DNA from: Thermoleophilia bacterium
Lineage (GTDB): Bacteria; Actinomycetota; Thermoleophilia; Miltoncostaeales; Miltoncostaeaceae
NCBI GenBank assembly: GCA_017882555.1
Contig: JADGPH010000117.1
Coordinates: 1-5,843, forward strand
Direction: 5' to 3'
Length of the DNA stretch: 5,843 nucleotides
The notes beneath the pieces were generated by a model. The model ran no database searches and was not told the origin of the DNA. It saw nothing but the letters and a program-made list of their open reading frames with translations. The number at the start of each line of letters is the position of its first letter. Position 1 is the first letter of the stretch. Shown piece by piece: positions 1 through 5,447 of the stretch. Both the position numbers and the translations under genes were made by a program.

Positions 1-2
1 CT

Positions 3-296
3 CGGCCAGTCTGGGTCTTCTCAAGCGGTCCGGTCGGCGATCCGGCGCGCAAGCTCGTCGCGAGCATGGGCCAAGACCCCATCGAGTTGCCAGAGGTCCT
101 TGCGGCGACACGCGCGCGGGAGCACCGGATGTTCGCCGGAAGACTAGACACGGCGAACCGCAGCCTGCCCCAGAGAGCCGCGGTGACGCTCGTGCGGGGT
201 CTGGAGGGGGACTTCCGGGATTGGGCTGACGTCCGGGCTTGGGCCGATGGCATCGCCGACGCCCTGCACGCCGCAGCCAAGCCTCCCCGCCCCTGA
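3..296 (+). CDS. Flavodoxin-domain protein, C-terminal part (5' end outside window)
   Basis: The frame is open from the first in-frame codon at base 3, so the gene starts before the window and the ATG at 66 is internal. The 97 visible residues resemble the C-terminal half of the flavodoxin-like proteins related to menaquinone-dependent protoporphyrinogen oxidase (HemG-type flavodoxin fold) that are common in actinobacteria. Visible landmarks are a hydrophobic strand followed by a glycine loop (PVWVFSSGPVGDP, residues 2-14), the segment AREHRMFAGRLD (about 38-49), and the closing helix region EGDFRDWADVRAWADGIADAL (about 69-89). In the family this fold binds FMN non-covalently; the N-terminal phosphate-binding loop is not in view, so binding is inferred. 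The end is a short Pro/Ala-rich tail and a TGA. It converges on the minus-strand SRPBCC gene 121 bases away. The substrate is unknown. Confidence 0.8.
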   Translation, partial: RPVWVFSSGPVGDPARKLVASMGQDPIELPEVLAATRAREHRMFAGRLDTANRSLPQRAAVTLVRGLEGDFRDWADVRAWADGIADALHAAAKPPRP

Positions 297-312
297 CGTG
301 GTGACTCTCGTG

Positions 313-337
313 GCGCCCGATCGCGTTCGCTGGGCGC
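313..337. terminator. Possible weak hairpin between convergent genes
   Basis: GCGCCC (313-318) can pair with GGGCGC (332-337), with a small GCG/CGC inner match around a TT. It lies 16 bases after the flavodoxin-domain stop and within the 121-base gap between two convergent genes. There is no T tract on either strand, so this is only a candidate for a terminator; the rest of the gap (297-417) shows nothing else I can name. Confidence 0.2.
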
Positions 338-417
338 GCCCTCGACAAGCACCGACGCGCGCTCCGCGACCGCACGGATGCAACTGGCGATCCTGGAATT
401 GTCGAGCCGCACGGTAG

Positions 418-870
418 TCAGGCCATTTGGGGCTCGTCGCCTGACTCCAGCAATCGCTTCAGATTCCCCCAGATTGCCTCTTCCTGGCGCTTGCCCATCC
501 GCAAGATGATCGGGCTTATGAGCCGCGTGAACCGCTTGGGTTGGACCTCCCATGACCAGCGCATCAGTGTTCCGGCAGAATGCGGCTCGAACGTGAGCCC
601 ACCTTCAATATCGACCCAGGACATGCGGGTTTTCGAACCCAGCCGGAGTGGTCGCTCAAATGAGGTGAACTCGATGACCATGTCGGCGGAGCGGCCCACG
701 GACTTCATCGTGGCGACAAATCGCGACCCGTTCCCGATCGGCGGGTCGGAGATCATCTCAGCACGCACCATGCGCGGATTGAACTTCGGCTCGTTGCGCT
801 GGTCGGCAACAAAATCGAACACGATGACCGGGGGGCGCCCGATGAGGGTCTCACCCTCGATCCTCGTCAT
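418..870 (-). CDS. SRPBCC (START-like / polyketide cyclase-type) family protein
   Basis: A 150-residue protein, the usual size for a single SRPBCC domain, a helix-grip fold with a deep hydrophobic ligand pocket. The N-terminal motif of a beta strand followed by VFDFVADQRNEPKFNP (17-32) and then PPIGNGSRF (43-51) is typical. So are the alternating strands around 62-110 (ERPLRLGSKT, SAGTLMRWSWEV) and the long C-terminal helix (about 118-142). The start was placed at the ATG at 870 because it begins exactly at the first family strand and has GAGGT about 7 bases upstream. A frame extension to 1005 exists, but it has no homologous look and runs through the non-coding spacer. No catalytic residues can be named, and the ligand cannot be predicted. 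No signal peptide or membrane segment is seen. It stands alone, downstream of the tRNA pair on the same strand and convergent with the flavodoxin gene. Confidence 0.8.
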   Translation of the reverse strand: MTRIEGETLIGRPPVIVFDFVADQRNEPKFNPRMVRAEMISDPPIGNGSRFVATMKSVGRSADMVIEFTSFERPLRLGSKTRMSWVDIEGGLTFEPHSAGTLMRWSWEVQPKRFTRLISPIILRMGKRQEEAIWGNLKRLLESGDEPQMA

Positions 871-1106
871 GCGCACTACCTCATCTCGGCCGTGTGTGCA
901 TCCTGTGCCCATCATGGGAGGCAACGACACGAATGGATAGGGGCGGCCATGCGTCGCCGCGGACCCGCGTTGCGCGCCTTGTACCGCGCTCGGGCGGTCC
1001 CCCAACCCGTTCGGGCGGTGTTGAGGGGTCTTGAGCGGAGATACGCCGGTACGTCCGGCCGCCCGAAATCCAGCTTTGGGACAGTGTTCTCTCGTCGGTG
1101 CGGCAG

Positions 1107-1178
1107 AGGCGACGGTCGGAATCGAACCGACTCATGGCGGTTTTGCAGACCGCAGCGTTCCCACTTCGCCACGTCGCC
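1107..1178 (-). tRNA. tRNA-Cys (anticodon GCA)
   Basis: A full cloverleaf can be read on the minus strand. The acceptor stem is GGCGACG with CGTCGCC. The D arm is closed by GCG/CGC. The anticodon stem is GCGGT/ACCGC around the loop CTGCAAA, giving anticodon GCA, and the T stem is GTCGG/CCGAC around TTCGATT. The discriminator base is U, which is the known identity base for cysteine tRNA. The following bases are CTG, so CCA is not encoded and must be added after transcription. It lies 39 bases downstream of the tRNA-Gly gene and is probably co-transcribed with it. Confidence 0.96.
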
Positions 1179-1217
1179 ATGACGGCATCGGGGCCTGAGG
1201 CCCAGATGTGATGCAGG

Positions 1218-1291
1218 AGCGGGTGAAGGGACTCGAACCCTCGACCTTCTGCATGGCAAGCAGACGCTCTAGCCAACTGAGCTACACCCGC
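1218..1291 (-). tRNA. tRNA-Gly (anticodon GCC)
   Basis: Read on the minus strand, the acceptor stem GCGGGTG pairs with CACCCGC, the D stem is GCTC/GAGC, and the anticodon stem TCTGC/GCAGA encloses the loop TTGCCAT, giving anticodon GCC. The T stem is GAGGG/CCCTT with one G-U pair around TTCGAGT. The discriminator is U, as usual for glycine tRNA. The next bases read CCT, so a complete CCA is not encoded. It starts 35 bases after the stop codon of the NIF3-family gene and precedes tRNA-Cys on the same strand. Confidence 0.96.
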
Positions 1292-1303
1292 TCGAGGAAC
1301 CGC

Positions 1304-1332
1304 AGACTACCGGACCCCGGTGGACCTCACAA
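1304..1332 (-). promoter_or_regulatory. Candidate promoter for the tRNA-Gly/tRNA-Cys pair
   Basis: On the minus strand TTGTGA (1332-1327) and TAGTCT (1309-1304) are separated by exactly 17 bases. They match the housekeeping -35 (TTGACA) at four of six positions and the actinobacterial -10 pattern TAnnnT. The -10 ends 12 bases before the mature 5' end of tRNA-Gly, leaving room for a short leader. The -35 box consists of the last codon and stop codon of the NIF3-family gene. It is called from sequence pattern only. Confidence 0.5.
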
Positions 1333-2121
1333 TGTCGGCCGCGGTGCCGATTGCCATGGATCGGTATTGACCGCTGCCACGGACGCCGCGACGCCCTCCG
1401 GCGCAAGTGCCGACGCCAGTTGCGGACACCATCGGGCGAGCGCCAGGCCTTCAATCTGTCCGTGGGGGAGGCAAATCAACCCCAATCCCTCAGCGCGGTC
1501 GGCATCGTGATATTTGAGGTCACTGGTGACATACGCGTCCGCCCCAGCTTCGCGCGCTCGGTCGAGAAATGATGCCCCGGAGCCCGTGCAACACGCGACA
1601 CGTGATATTCGGCGGGCGGGTTCCCCCACCCATGTCACTGGCCCTGGAACGAGGCCGGCAACGTGCGTGACGAGCTCAGAAAAAGGCTTGGGTCCGTACC
1701 CACCTACCCGACCCAGACCCGCGCCAGCGAGCTCATCAGACGGATCAAGCGGGATTGCGCCAGCGAGCGCCAAGAACCGCGCCATCTGGTCGTTCAGGCC
1801 ACCCCGGGCGCTATCGAGGTTCGTATGCGCTGCGACAACCGCGATGCGATCCTCCGCCGCCAACAGCACCATCTGCGATCCGACGCTCGCATCCGAGACG
1901 TGTGTGAGGGACGGAAAAATCGGAGGATGATGCACAAGCACGGTGTCGGCGCCGAGGTCGTCGGCCTCGGCCAGCACCTCGGACCGCAGCTCCAGCGCGA
2001 CAAGTACCCGACGCACGACATGCGTGCGGCGACCCACGATCAGACCGACGTTGTCCCATTCCTCTGCGAGCCGTGCAGGGGCGAGACCCTCAAGCACGTC
2101 CAGAAACCCGACGATGTCCAT
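1327..2121 (-). CDS. NIF3-family (YbgI-like) dinuclear metal centre protein
   Basis: A 264-residue protein matching the NIF3/YbgI family, often annotated as GTP cyclohydrolase 1 type 2 or 'Nif3-like dinuclear metal center hexameric protein'. Family members form toroidal hexamers that bind two metal ions per subunit; the physiological reaction is not settled. Motifs in order are EEWDNVGL (20-27), HHPP (64-67), AHTNLD (98-103), CTGSG (178-182), GADAYVTSDLKYHDA (193-207) and HGQIE (220-224). The likely metal ligands H64, H65, D103, H220 and E224 are all present by position, so the site looks intact. The ATG at 2121 has AGGA about 8 bases upstream and begins at the family N terminus; a longer open frame to 2394 runs into pntB and is rejected. 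It lacks the longer inserted middle domain of some homologues. It lies 119 bases after pntB, separated by a strong hairpin, so co-transcription with pnt is doubtful. Its stop codon overlaps the probable tRNA promoter. Confidence 0.93.
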   Translation of the reverse strand: MDIVGFLDVLEGLAPARLAEEWDNVGLIVGRRTHVVRRVLVALELRSEVLAEADDLGADTVLVHHPPIFPSLTHVSDASVGSQMVLLAAEDRIAVVAAHTNLDSARGGLNDQMARFLALAGAIPLDPSDELAGAGLGRVGGYGPKPFSELVTHVAGLVPGPVTWVGEPARRISRVACCTGSGASFLDRAREAGADAYVTSDLKYHDADRAEGLGLICLPHGQIEGLALARWCPQLASALAPEGVAASVAAVNTDPWQSAPRPTL

Positions 2122-2170
2122 AGCGACATCCTGACAGTCACGGGCACTGGCAGCGCACCCACCCGCACCG

Positions 2171-2187
2171 GCATGGCCTGACCATGC
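2171..2187. repeat. Short inverted repeat upstream of the NIF3-family gene
   Basis: GCATGG and CCATGC are separated by 5 bases, a perfect 6-base inverted repeat about 50 bases upstream of the NIF3-family start. It could be an operator or a small RNA hairpin in the leader. At this length it could also be chance. Confidence 0.25.
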
Positions 2188-2199
2188 GGCACCCAACGT

Positions 2200-2230
2200 C
2201 GCCGACGAGAGGTGCTGGCCCTCGTCGGCG
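2200..2230 (-). terminator. Strong hairpin after pntB, likely transcription terminator
   Basis: Ten perfectly paired bases, CGCCGACGAG (2200-2209) and CTCGTCGGCG (2221-2230), enclose an 11-base loop. On the minus strand the stem begins 10 bases after the pntB stop codon, which is the usual place for an intrinsic terminator. No run of U follows, as is frequent in high-GC actinobacteria, so it may instead protect the 3' end of the message or only weaken read-through to the NIF3-family gene. Confidence 0.55.
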
Positions 2231-2240
2231 GTACGCAGTG

Positions 2241-3632
2241 CTAGTGGCTGAGCTGGCCCGAGACTTCGAGCGCCAACTCCGAGACGACCGCCTTGGCGTC
2301 CCCGAAGATCATCAGCGTCTTGGGGTTGTAGAAGAGTTCGTTCTCGATACCGGCAAACCCGGCCCGCATGCTCCGCTTGACGACCATGACGCACTGGGCC
2401 TGGTCGACGTTGAGGATCGGCATCCCGTAGATAGGACTGCTCTTTGCGTGACGCGCGGCGGGGTTCACCACGTCGTTGGCACCGAGCACCAGCACCACGT
2501 CGACCTGCGGAAACTCCGGGTTGATCTCCTCCATGTCCAGCAGCTTGTCGTACGGCACGTTCGCCTCGGCGAGCAACACGTTCATGTGACCCGGCATCCG
2601 ACCCGCAACCGGATGGATGGCGTATCGCACGTCGACGCCCTCCTGCTCAAGGGCGTCGGCAAGCTCGCGCACCTTGTGCTGGGCCTGTGCAACAGCCATC
2701 CCATACCCGGGAACGATCACCACACTCCGAGCAATCTTCATGATCTCCGCGGCCTCGTCGGTCGACGCAGAGCGCACCTGCCCGTGCTCCGAGGACTCGG
2801 CGACGCTTTCGTCGAGCTGCCCGAAAGCCCCGAACAGCACGTTCCTGAAGGATCGGTTCATGGCGCGGCACATGATGAGAGCGAGGATGAGCCCGGAGGT
2901 GCCGTCCAAGGCACCCGCGACGATCAGCAGCTTGTTGTTGAGCACAAATCCCAGCGCCGCTGCCGACAAGCCGGCATAGCTGTTGAGCAACGCGATCACG
3001 GTCGGCATATCGGCGCCGCCGATCGGGATGATCAGCAGGACACCGAACACCAATCCGAGAACGACCAGCACCGGGACGAGCCACGTCGTGTCGGGCCGAA
3101 ACATCAGCACGATGATGATCGCGGCAGCGACACCGAGGACCGAGAAGTTGAGGAAGTTCTGACCCGGGAACACGATCGGCCGCTGCGGCAACACCTCATG
3201 CAGTTTGCCCGAGGCCATCAGGCTGCCGGTAAACACCAGGCAACCAAGGGTGACCTCGACGCCCAGCACAACAGTCTCGAACTTGCCGGAGCTGTGGTAG
3301 GTCAAGTAGTAGTGCGCCACACCCACGAGTCCGGCGGCCAACGCGCCAAATGCGTGGCTGAGCGCGATCCGCTCGGGCATCGCGGTCATCGGCACCCGCA
3401 GGCCAAGCGGAATGCCGATCATGGTGCCCAAGGCAAGCGCCACGGCAATCAGGAACCAGCCCGTGGTGGTAATCGCCGGATTGATCAGCGTGGCGACAAT
3501 TGCAATGGCGAAGGAGATCTCGCCGGCGAGAATGCCCCGACGCGCGGTTACAACCGCGGTCATCCACTTCAGCGAGAGGCCGAAGCCCACCGCCGAGACG
3601 AGGTATGCCAAATCGACGATGTCGGTCCTCAC
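2241..3632 (-). CDS. pntB: NAD(P) transhydrogenase subunit beta (membrane domain plus NADP-binding domain III)
   Basis: A 463-residue protein, close to the roughly 460 residues of E. coli PntB. PntB supplies most of the proton-translocating membrane domain and the NADP(H)-binding domain III, which projects into the cytoplasm. Residues 1-265 hold about nine hydrophobic segments. H93, in ALSHAFGALAA, sits where the proton-pathway histidine (H91 in E. coli) is expected. After a polar linker (about 268-300) comes domain III with PGYGMAVAQAQ (308-318), GRMPGHMNVLLAEANVPYD (344-362), GANDVVNPAA (384-393), PIYGMPIL (400-407), the KRSM and GFAGIENELF segments (419-434) and GDAK (444-447). All NADP-binding elements are present. 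The start is GTG at 3632, overlapping the pntAB stop as GTGA, a 4-base overlap typical of translational coupling. The gene ends the pnt operon and is followed by a hairpin. Confidence 0.98.
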   Translation of the reverse strand: MRTDIVDLAYLVSAVGFGLSLKWMTAVVTARRGILAGEISFAIAIVATLINPAITTTGWFLIAVALALGTMIGIPLGLRVPMTAMPERIALSHAFGALAAGLVGVAHYYLTYHSSGKFETVVLGVEVTLGCLVFTGSLMASGKLHEVLPQRPIVFPGQNFLNFSVLGVAAAIIIVLMFRPDTTWLVPVLVVLGLVFGVLLIIPIGGADMPTVIALLNSYAGLSAAALGFVLNNKLLIVAGALDGTSGLILALIMCRAMNRSFRNVLFGAFGQLDESVAESSEHGQVRSASTDEAAEIMKIARSVVIVPGYGMAVAQAQHKVRELADALEQEGVDVRYAIHPVAGRMPGHMNVLLAEANVPYDKLLDMEEINPEFPQVDVVLVLGANDVVNPAARHAKSSPIYGMPILNVDQAQCVMVVKRSMRAGFAGIENELFYNPKTLMIFGDAKAVVSELALEVSGQLSH

Positions 3633-3955
3633 GATTTGACCTCCTCAGCGGGAGGGGTCGCAGGTCGCGCGGGGGCGCGGCGGAACATCCGCAGCATCTT
3701 GTCGGTGATCAAGAACCCACCGACCACGTTGATCGTGGATGCCACGACCGCAACAAATCCGAGGATGGTCGAATAGGTTGTCGCATTCTCGCCGAGAATC
3801 ACGAGCGAACCGACCAGCGAGATTGCCGACAACGCGTTGGTCAGCGCCATCAACGGCGTGTGCAGGAGCTTCGGCACCTTCCGGATGACCTCGAGCCCGA
3901 GGAATCCGGCCAGCGCGAAGACAAACAGGCTGGTGATGATCTCGTTCGCGGTCAT
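3629..3955 (-). CDS. pntAB: NAD(P) transhydrogenase subunit alpha part 2 (small membrane subunit)
   Basis: A 108-residue membrane protein that is the second piece of the split alpha subunit, as in Rhodospirillum rubrum and many other bacteria; in E. coli it is fused to the NAD-binding domain. It contributes a few helices to membrane domain II, through which protons move. Three hydrophobic segments lie at about 6-24, 35-55 and 62-84. The conserved stretch KVPKLLHTPLMALTNALSAI (26-45) and the third helix with GFVAVVASTINVVGGFLITD (66-85) are family signatures. A short Arg/Pro/Ala tail follows (91-108). Its ATG overlaps the pntAA stop by 4 bases (ATGA), and its own stop overlaps the pntB GTG in the same way, so the three subunits are probably made in balanced amounts from one message. 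Confidence 0.97.
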   Translation of the reverse strand: MTANEIITSLFVFALAGFLGLEVIRKVPKLLHTPLMALTNALSAISLVGSLVILGENATTYSTILGFVAVVASTINVVGGFLITDKMLRMFRRAPARPATPPAEEVKS

Positions 3956-5169
3956 TCCGCCACCTCCTCGGGTCCGGGTTCAGGTGCGGGTTCGGGCGTT
4001 GACTCGGGTGTCGGCGCAACGGGCAAACCAAAGGCCTCCCGCACACGGGTGTGCACGATCTCTCCGTCACGGGCCACCAGGGTCTCGCGCACGATGTCGT
4101 CATCGACGTCAACGTCGAGAATGCCGTCATGCAGCATCAACTGCAGCAAGTTCGCCACGTTCTTGGCATACATCAGACTCGCGTGGGCGGGAATCGTGGC
4201 CGGAAGATTGACGGGGCCGAGAACGTGGACCCCACCGTGATCGACCGTTTGACCGGCGACGGTGACCTCGCAGTTCCCGCCTTGCTCGGCGGCGAGGTCC
4301 ACGATCACCGAGCCGGGACTCATCTGGTCGACCATGTCCGCGGTCACGATCACCGGTGCCTTGGCGCCTTGCACCTGAGCGGTGGTGATCACGACGTCGC
4401 TGTTGGCAACGGTCTTCGTCAGCAGTTCGCGCTGGCGGCGCAACATGTCCTCGGATAGCTGCTGGGCGTACGCACCCGAACCTCCGCCCTCCTGCCCGGT
4501 CTCGAGCGGCAGCTCGACAAAGCGGGCCCCAAGGCTCTCAACCTCTTCCTTGACGGCGGGTCGAACGTCATATGCCTCGACGAGCGCACCCAAGCGACGT
4601 GCCGTTGCGATCGCGGACAACCCGGCTACGCCGGCACCGACGATCAGCACCTTGGCGGGCGCAATCGTTCCTGCGGCGGTCGTCAGCAACGGGTACATCT
4701 TGGGCAACGCACCGGCGGCCAACAGCACGGCCTTGTACCCGGCGATGTTGGCCTGCGACGACAGCGCATCCATGGCCTGGGCACGCGTCGTGCGCGGCAC
4801 CAACTCCATCGCGAACAACGTCACGCCGCGCGCGGCGATCTCGGAGACGATCGAGGGAGCGGCCAGCGGTGTTGCCAGCCCGATCACGATCTGGCCGGTG
4901 TGCGTGGTCGCGAGCGCATCTTCGTCGACTTGCACGCGGACCAACACCCGCGCAGCGAGTGCCTCGGCACGATCAACGATCTCGGCACCCTTGTCGAGGT
5001 ACGCCTGATTGGCAAAACCCGCGGGCTCGCCCGCGCCCCGTTCCACGAGCACCCTCGCACCCGCCTTGTGCAGGGGGCCAATCGCAGCCGGCGTCATCGC
5101 GACGCGATGCTCACCCTCGCGATGCTCGCGTACGACGCCGATCGTCAGCCCAGACACATTCGTAGTCAT
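3952..5169 (-). CDS. pntAA: NAD(P) transhydrogenase subunit alpha part 1 (NAD-binding domain I)
   Basis: A 405-residue soluble subunit that binds NAD(H) and passes hydride to NADP on PntB. It has the alanine dehydrogenase/transhydrogenase N-terminal domain (GVVREHREGEHRVAMTP, 11-27). The loop around RTTRAQAMDALSSQANIAGY (126-145) contains R126, Q131 and D134, matching the Arg-Gln-Asp triad of the R. rubrum enzyme. A Rossmann nucleotide fold follows (GAGVAGLSAIATARRLGA, 178-195; acidic D201). NLPATIPAHAS (321-331) is also typical. The C terminus carries a Pro/Glu/Thr-rich tail (about 384-405) that is not part of the folded domain. The start chosen is the ATG at 5169, which begins at the family N terminus and has AGGA 9 bases upstream. 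A GTG at 5226 would add 19 residues unlike the family and has no clear ribosome site. It is the first gene of the operon, coupled to pntAB by an ATGA overlap. Confidence 0.97.
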   Translation of the reverse strand: MTTNVSGLTIGVVREHREGEHRVAMTPAAIGPLHKAGARVLVERGAGEPAGFANQAYLDKGAEIVDRAEALAARVLVRVQVDEDALATTHTGQIVIGLATPLAAPSIVSEIAARGVTLFAMELVPRTTRAQAMDALSSQANIAGYKAVLLAAGALPKMYPLLTTAAGTIAPAKVLIVGAGVAGLSAIATARRLGALVEAYDVRPAVKEEVESLGARFVELPLETGQEGGGSGAYAQQLSEDMLRRQRELLTKTVANSDVVITTAQVQGAKAPVIVTADMVDQMSPGSVIVDLAAEQGGNCEVTVAGQTVDHGGVHVLGPVNLPATIPAHASLMYAKNVANLLQLMLHDGILDVDVDDDIVRETLVARDGEIVHTRVREAFGLPVAPTPESTPEPAPEPGPEEVAE

Positions 5170-5237
5170 CGGCCCAGATCCTGGGGTCGAATTCGTACGC
5201 CGGTTGCACCGGGCGGGCGAAAGCACATCGGCAGCAT
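5166..5237 (-). CDS. Candidate 23-codon upstream ORF (leader peptide) overlapping pntAA
   Basis: An ATG at 5237 is preceded by GAGGA with a 5-base spacer, a better ribosome site than that of pntAA. The ORF encodes 23 residues (starts MLPMCFRPPG, ends RPQDLGR) and stops with a TGA that overlaps the pntAA ATG as ATGA. This repeats the 4-base overlap style seen at pntAA/pntAB and pntAB/pntB. The peptide resembles nothing I know, has no membrane segment, and shows no run of one amino acid as in classic attenuators. The likely role, if any, is translational coupling to pntAA by opening the hairpin over its ribosome site. The frame stays open upstream to about 5435, but without convincing protein character. 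It may also be chance. Confidence 0.4.
   Translation of the reverse strand: MLPMCFRPPGATGVRIRPQDLGR
5173..5185 (-). promoter_or_regulatory. Small hairpin covering the pntAA ribosome binding site
   Basis: On the minus strand CCCAG (5185-5181) pairs with CTGGG (5177-5173) around a 3-base GAT loop. The AGGA ribosome site of pntAA (5182-5179) lies half in the stem and half in the loop, and the stem ends 3 bases before the ATG. Folding would reduce ribosome access. Ribosomes reading the upstream ORF would have to melt it. The stem is only 5 base pairs, so the strength of any effect is uncertain. Confidence 0.35.
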
Positions 5238-5275
5238 CAGTGTCCTCGTAACGGAGCTTGGGTCGTCAGAACTCT

Positions 5276-5330
5276 CGATCCGCCCCCTCCCGGATGACCA
5301 CACCGCATGCGAAGGGAGACTGACGGATCG
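5276..5330 (-). other. Candidate structured RNA element in the pntAA leader
   Basis: On the minus strand an outer 7-base stem (CGATCCG with CGGATCG, positions 5330-5324 and 5282-5276) encloses an asymmetric internal loop, then a second stem (CTCCC 5318-5314 with GGGAG 5291-5287) and a 22-base apical loop containing GCATGC. In addition CGTCAG (5325-5320) could pair with CTGACG (5269-5264), which would compete with the outer stem. It matches no riboswitch class that I can recall. It is described from pairing alone, with no covariation evidence. Confidence 0.3.
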
Positions 5331-5342
5331 CCGGAAGGCAGC

Positions 5343-5366
5343 AACCTTACCGTTCGAGGCAAGGTT
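5343..5366 (-). terminator. Hairpin downstream of the sigma factor gene, possible terminator
   Basis: On the minus strand AACCTTGCC (5366-5358) pairs with GGTAAGGTT (5351-5343) around a 6-base loop TCGAAC, forming nine pairs including one G-U. The same bases on the plus strand would give an A-C mismatch, so the structure suits a minus-strand transcript. It begins 81 bases after the sigma factor stop. It is preceded by CCCCCAAAA but not followed by a U run, so a terminator is plausible but not certain. Confidence 0.35.
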
Positions 5367-5447
5367 TTGGGGGCCTCGGCGACGATCTCCACAAAGTCCC
5401 CTGCACCATCCAACCCCATGGCTGGCGGCGGGCATCGCCGGTGCGCA

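Noticed and set aside
871..1005. N-terminal extension of the SRPBCC protein by 45 residues
   Set aside because: The extra residues do not resemble the family, there is no ribosome site at the far start, and the ATG at 870 has a good one.
1030..1106. A third tRNA gene (tRNA-Val) after tRNA-Cys, as in some actinobacterial clusters
   Set aside because: No T-loop motif, acceptor pair or anticodon arm is present in this stretch.
881..1276. Open frames across the two tRNA genes on both strands
   Set aside because: They read through tRNA sequence with complete cloverleafs; they are by-products of GC-rich sequence.
2184..3776. Plus-strand open frame of 530 codons opposite pntB
   Set aside because: It lies antisense to pntB, which has every family motif. 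Its translation is rich in His, Arg, Asp and Gln with no recognisable domain, as expected from an antisense frame in GC-rich DNA.
3500..4240. Plus-strand open frame of 246 codons across pntB, pntAB and pntAA
   Set aside because: It is antisense to three well-supported genes and its composition is Arg/Ser-rich and low in complexity.
5200..5212. Inverted repeat CCGGT-TGC-ACCGG in the pntAA leader as an operator
   Set aside because: Only 5 bases per arm in GC-rich DNA and inside the candidate leader ORF; no further support.
5342..5372. Promoter with -10 TAAGGT on the minus strand ahead of pntAA
   Set aside because: The bases 16-18 upstream read CCCAAA or similar, with no -35 likeness, and the TAAGGT falls inside a hairpin arm.
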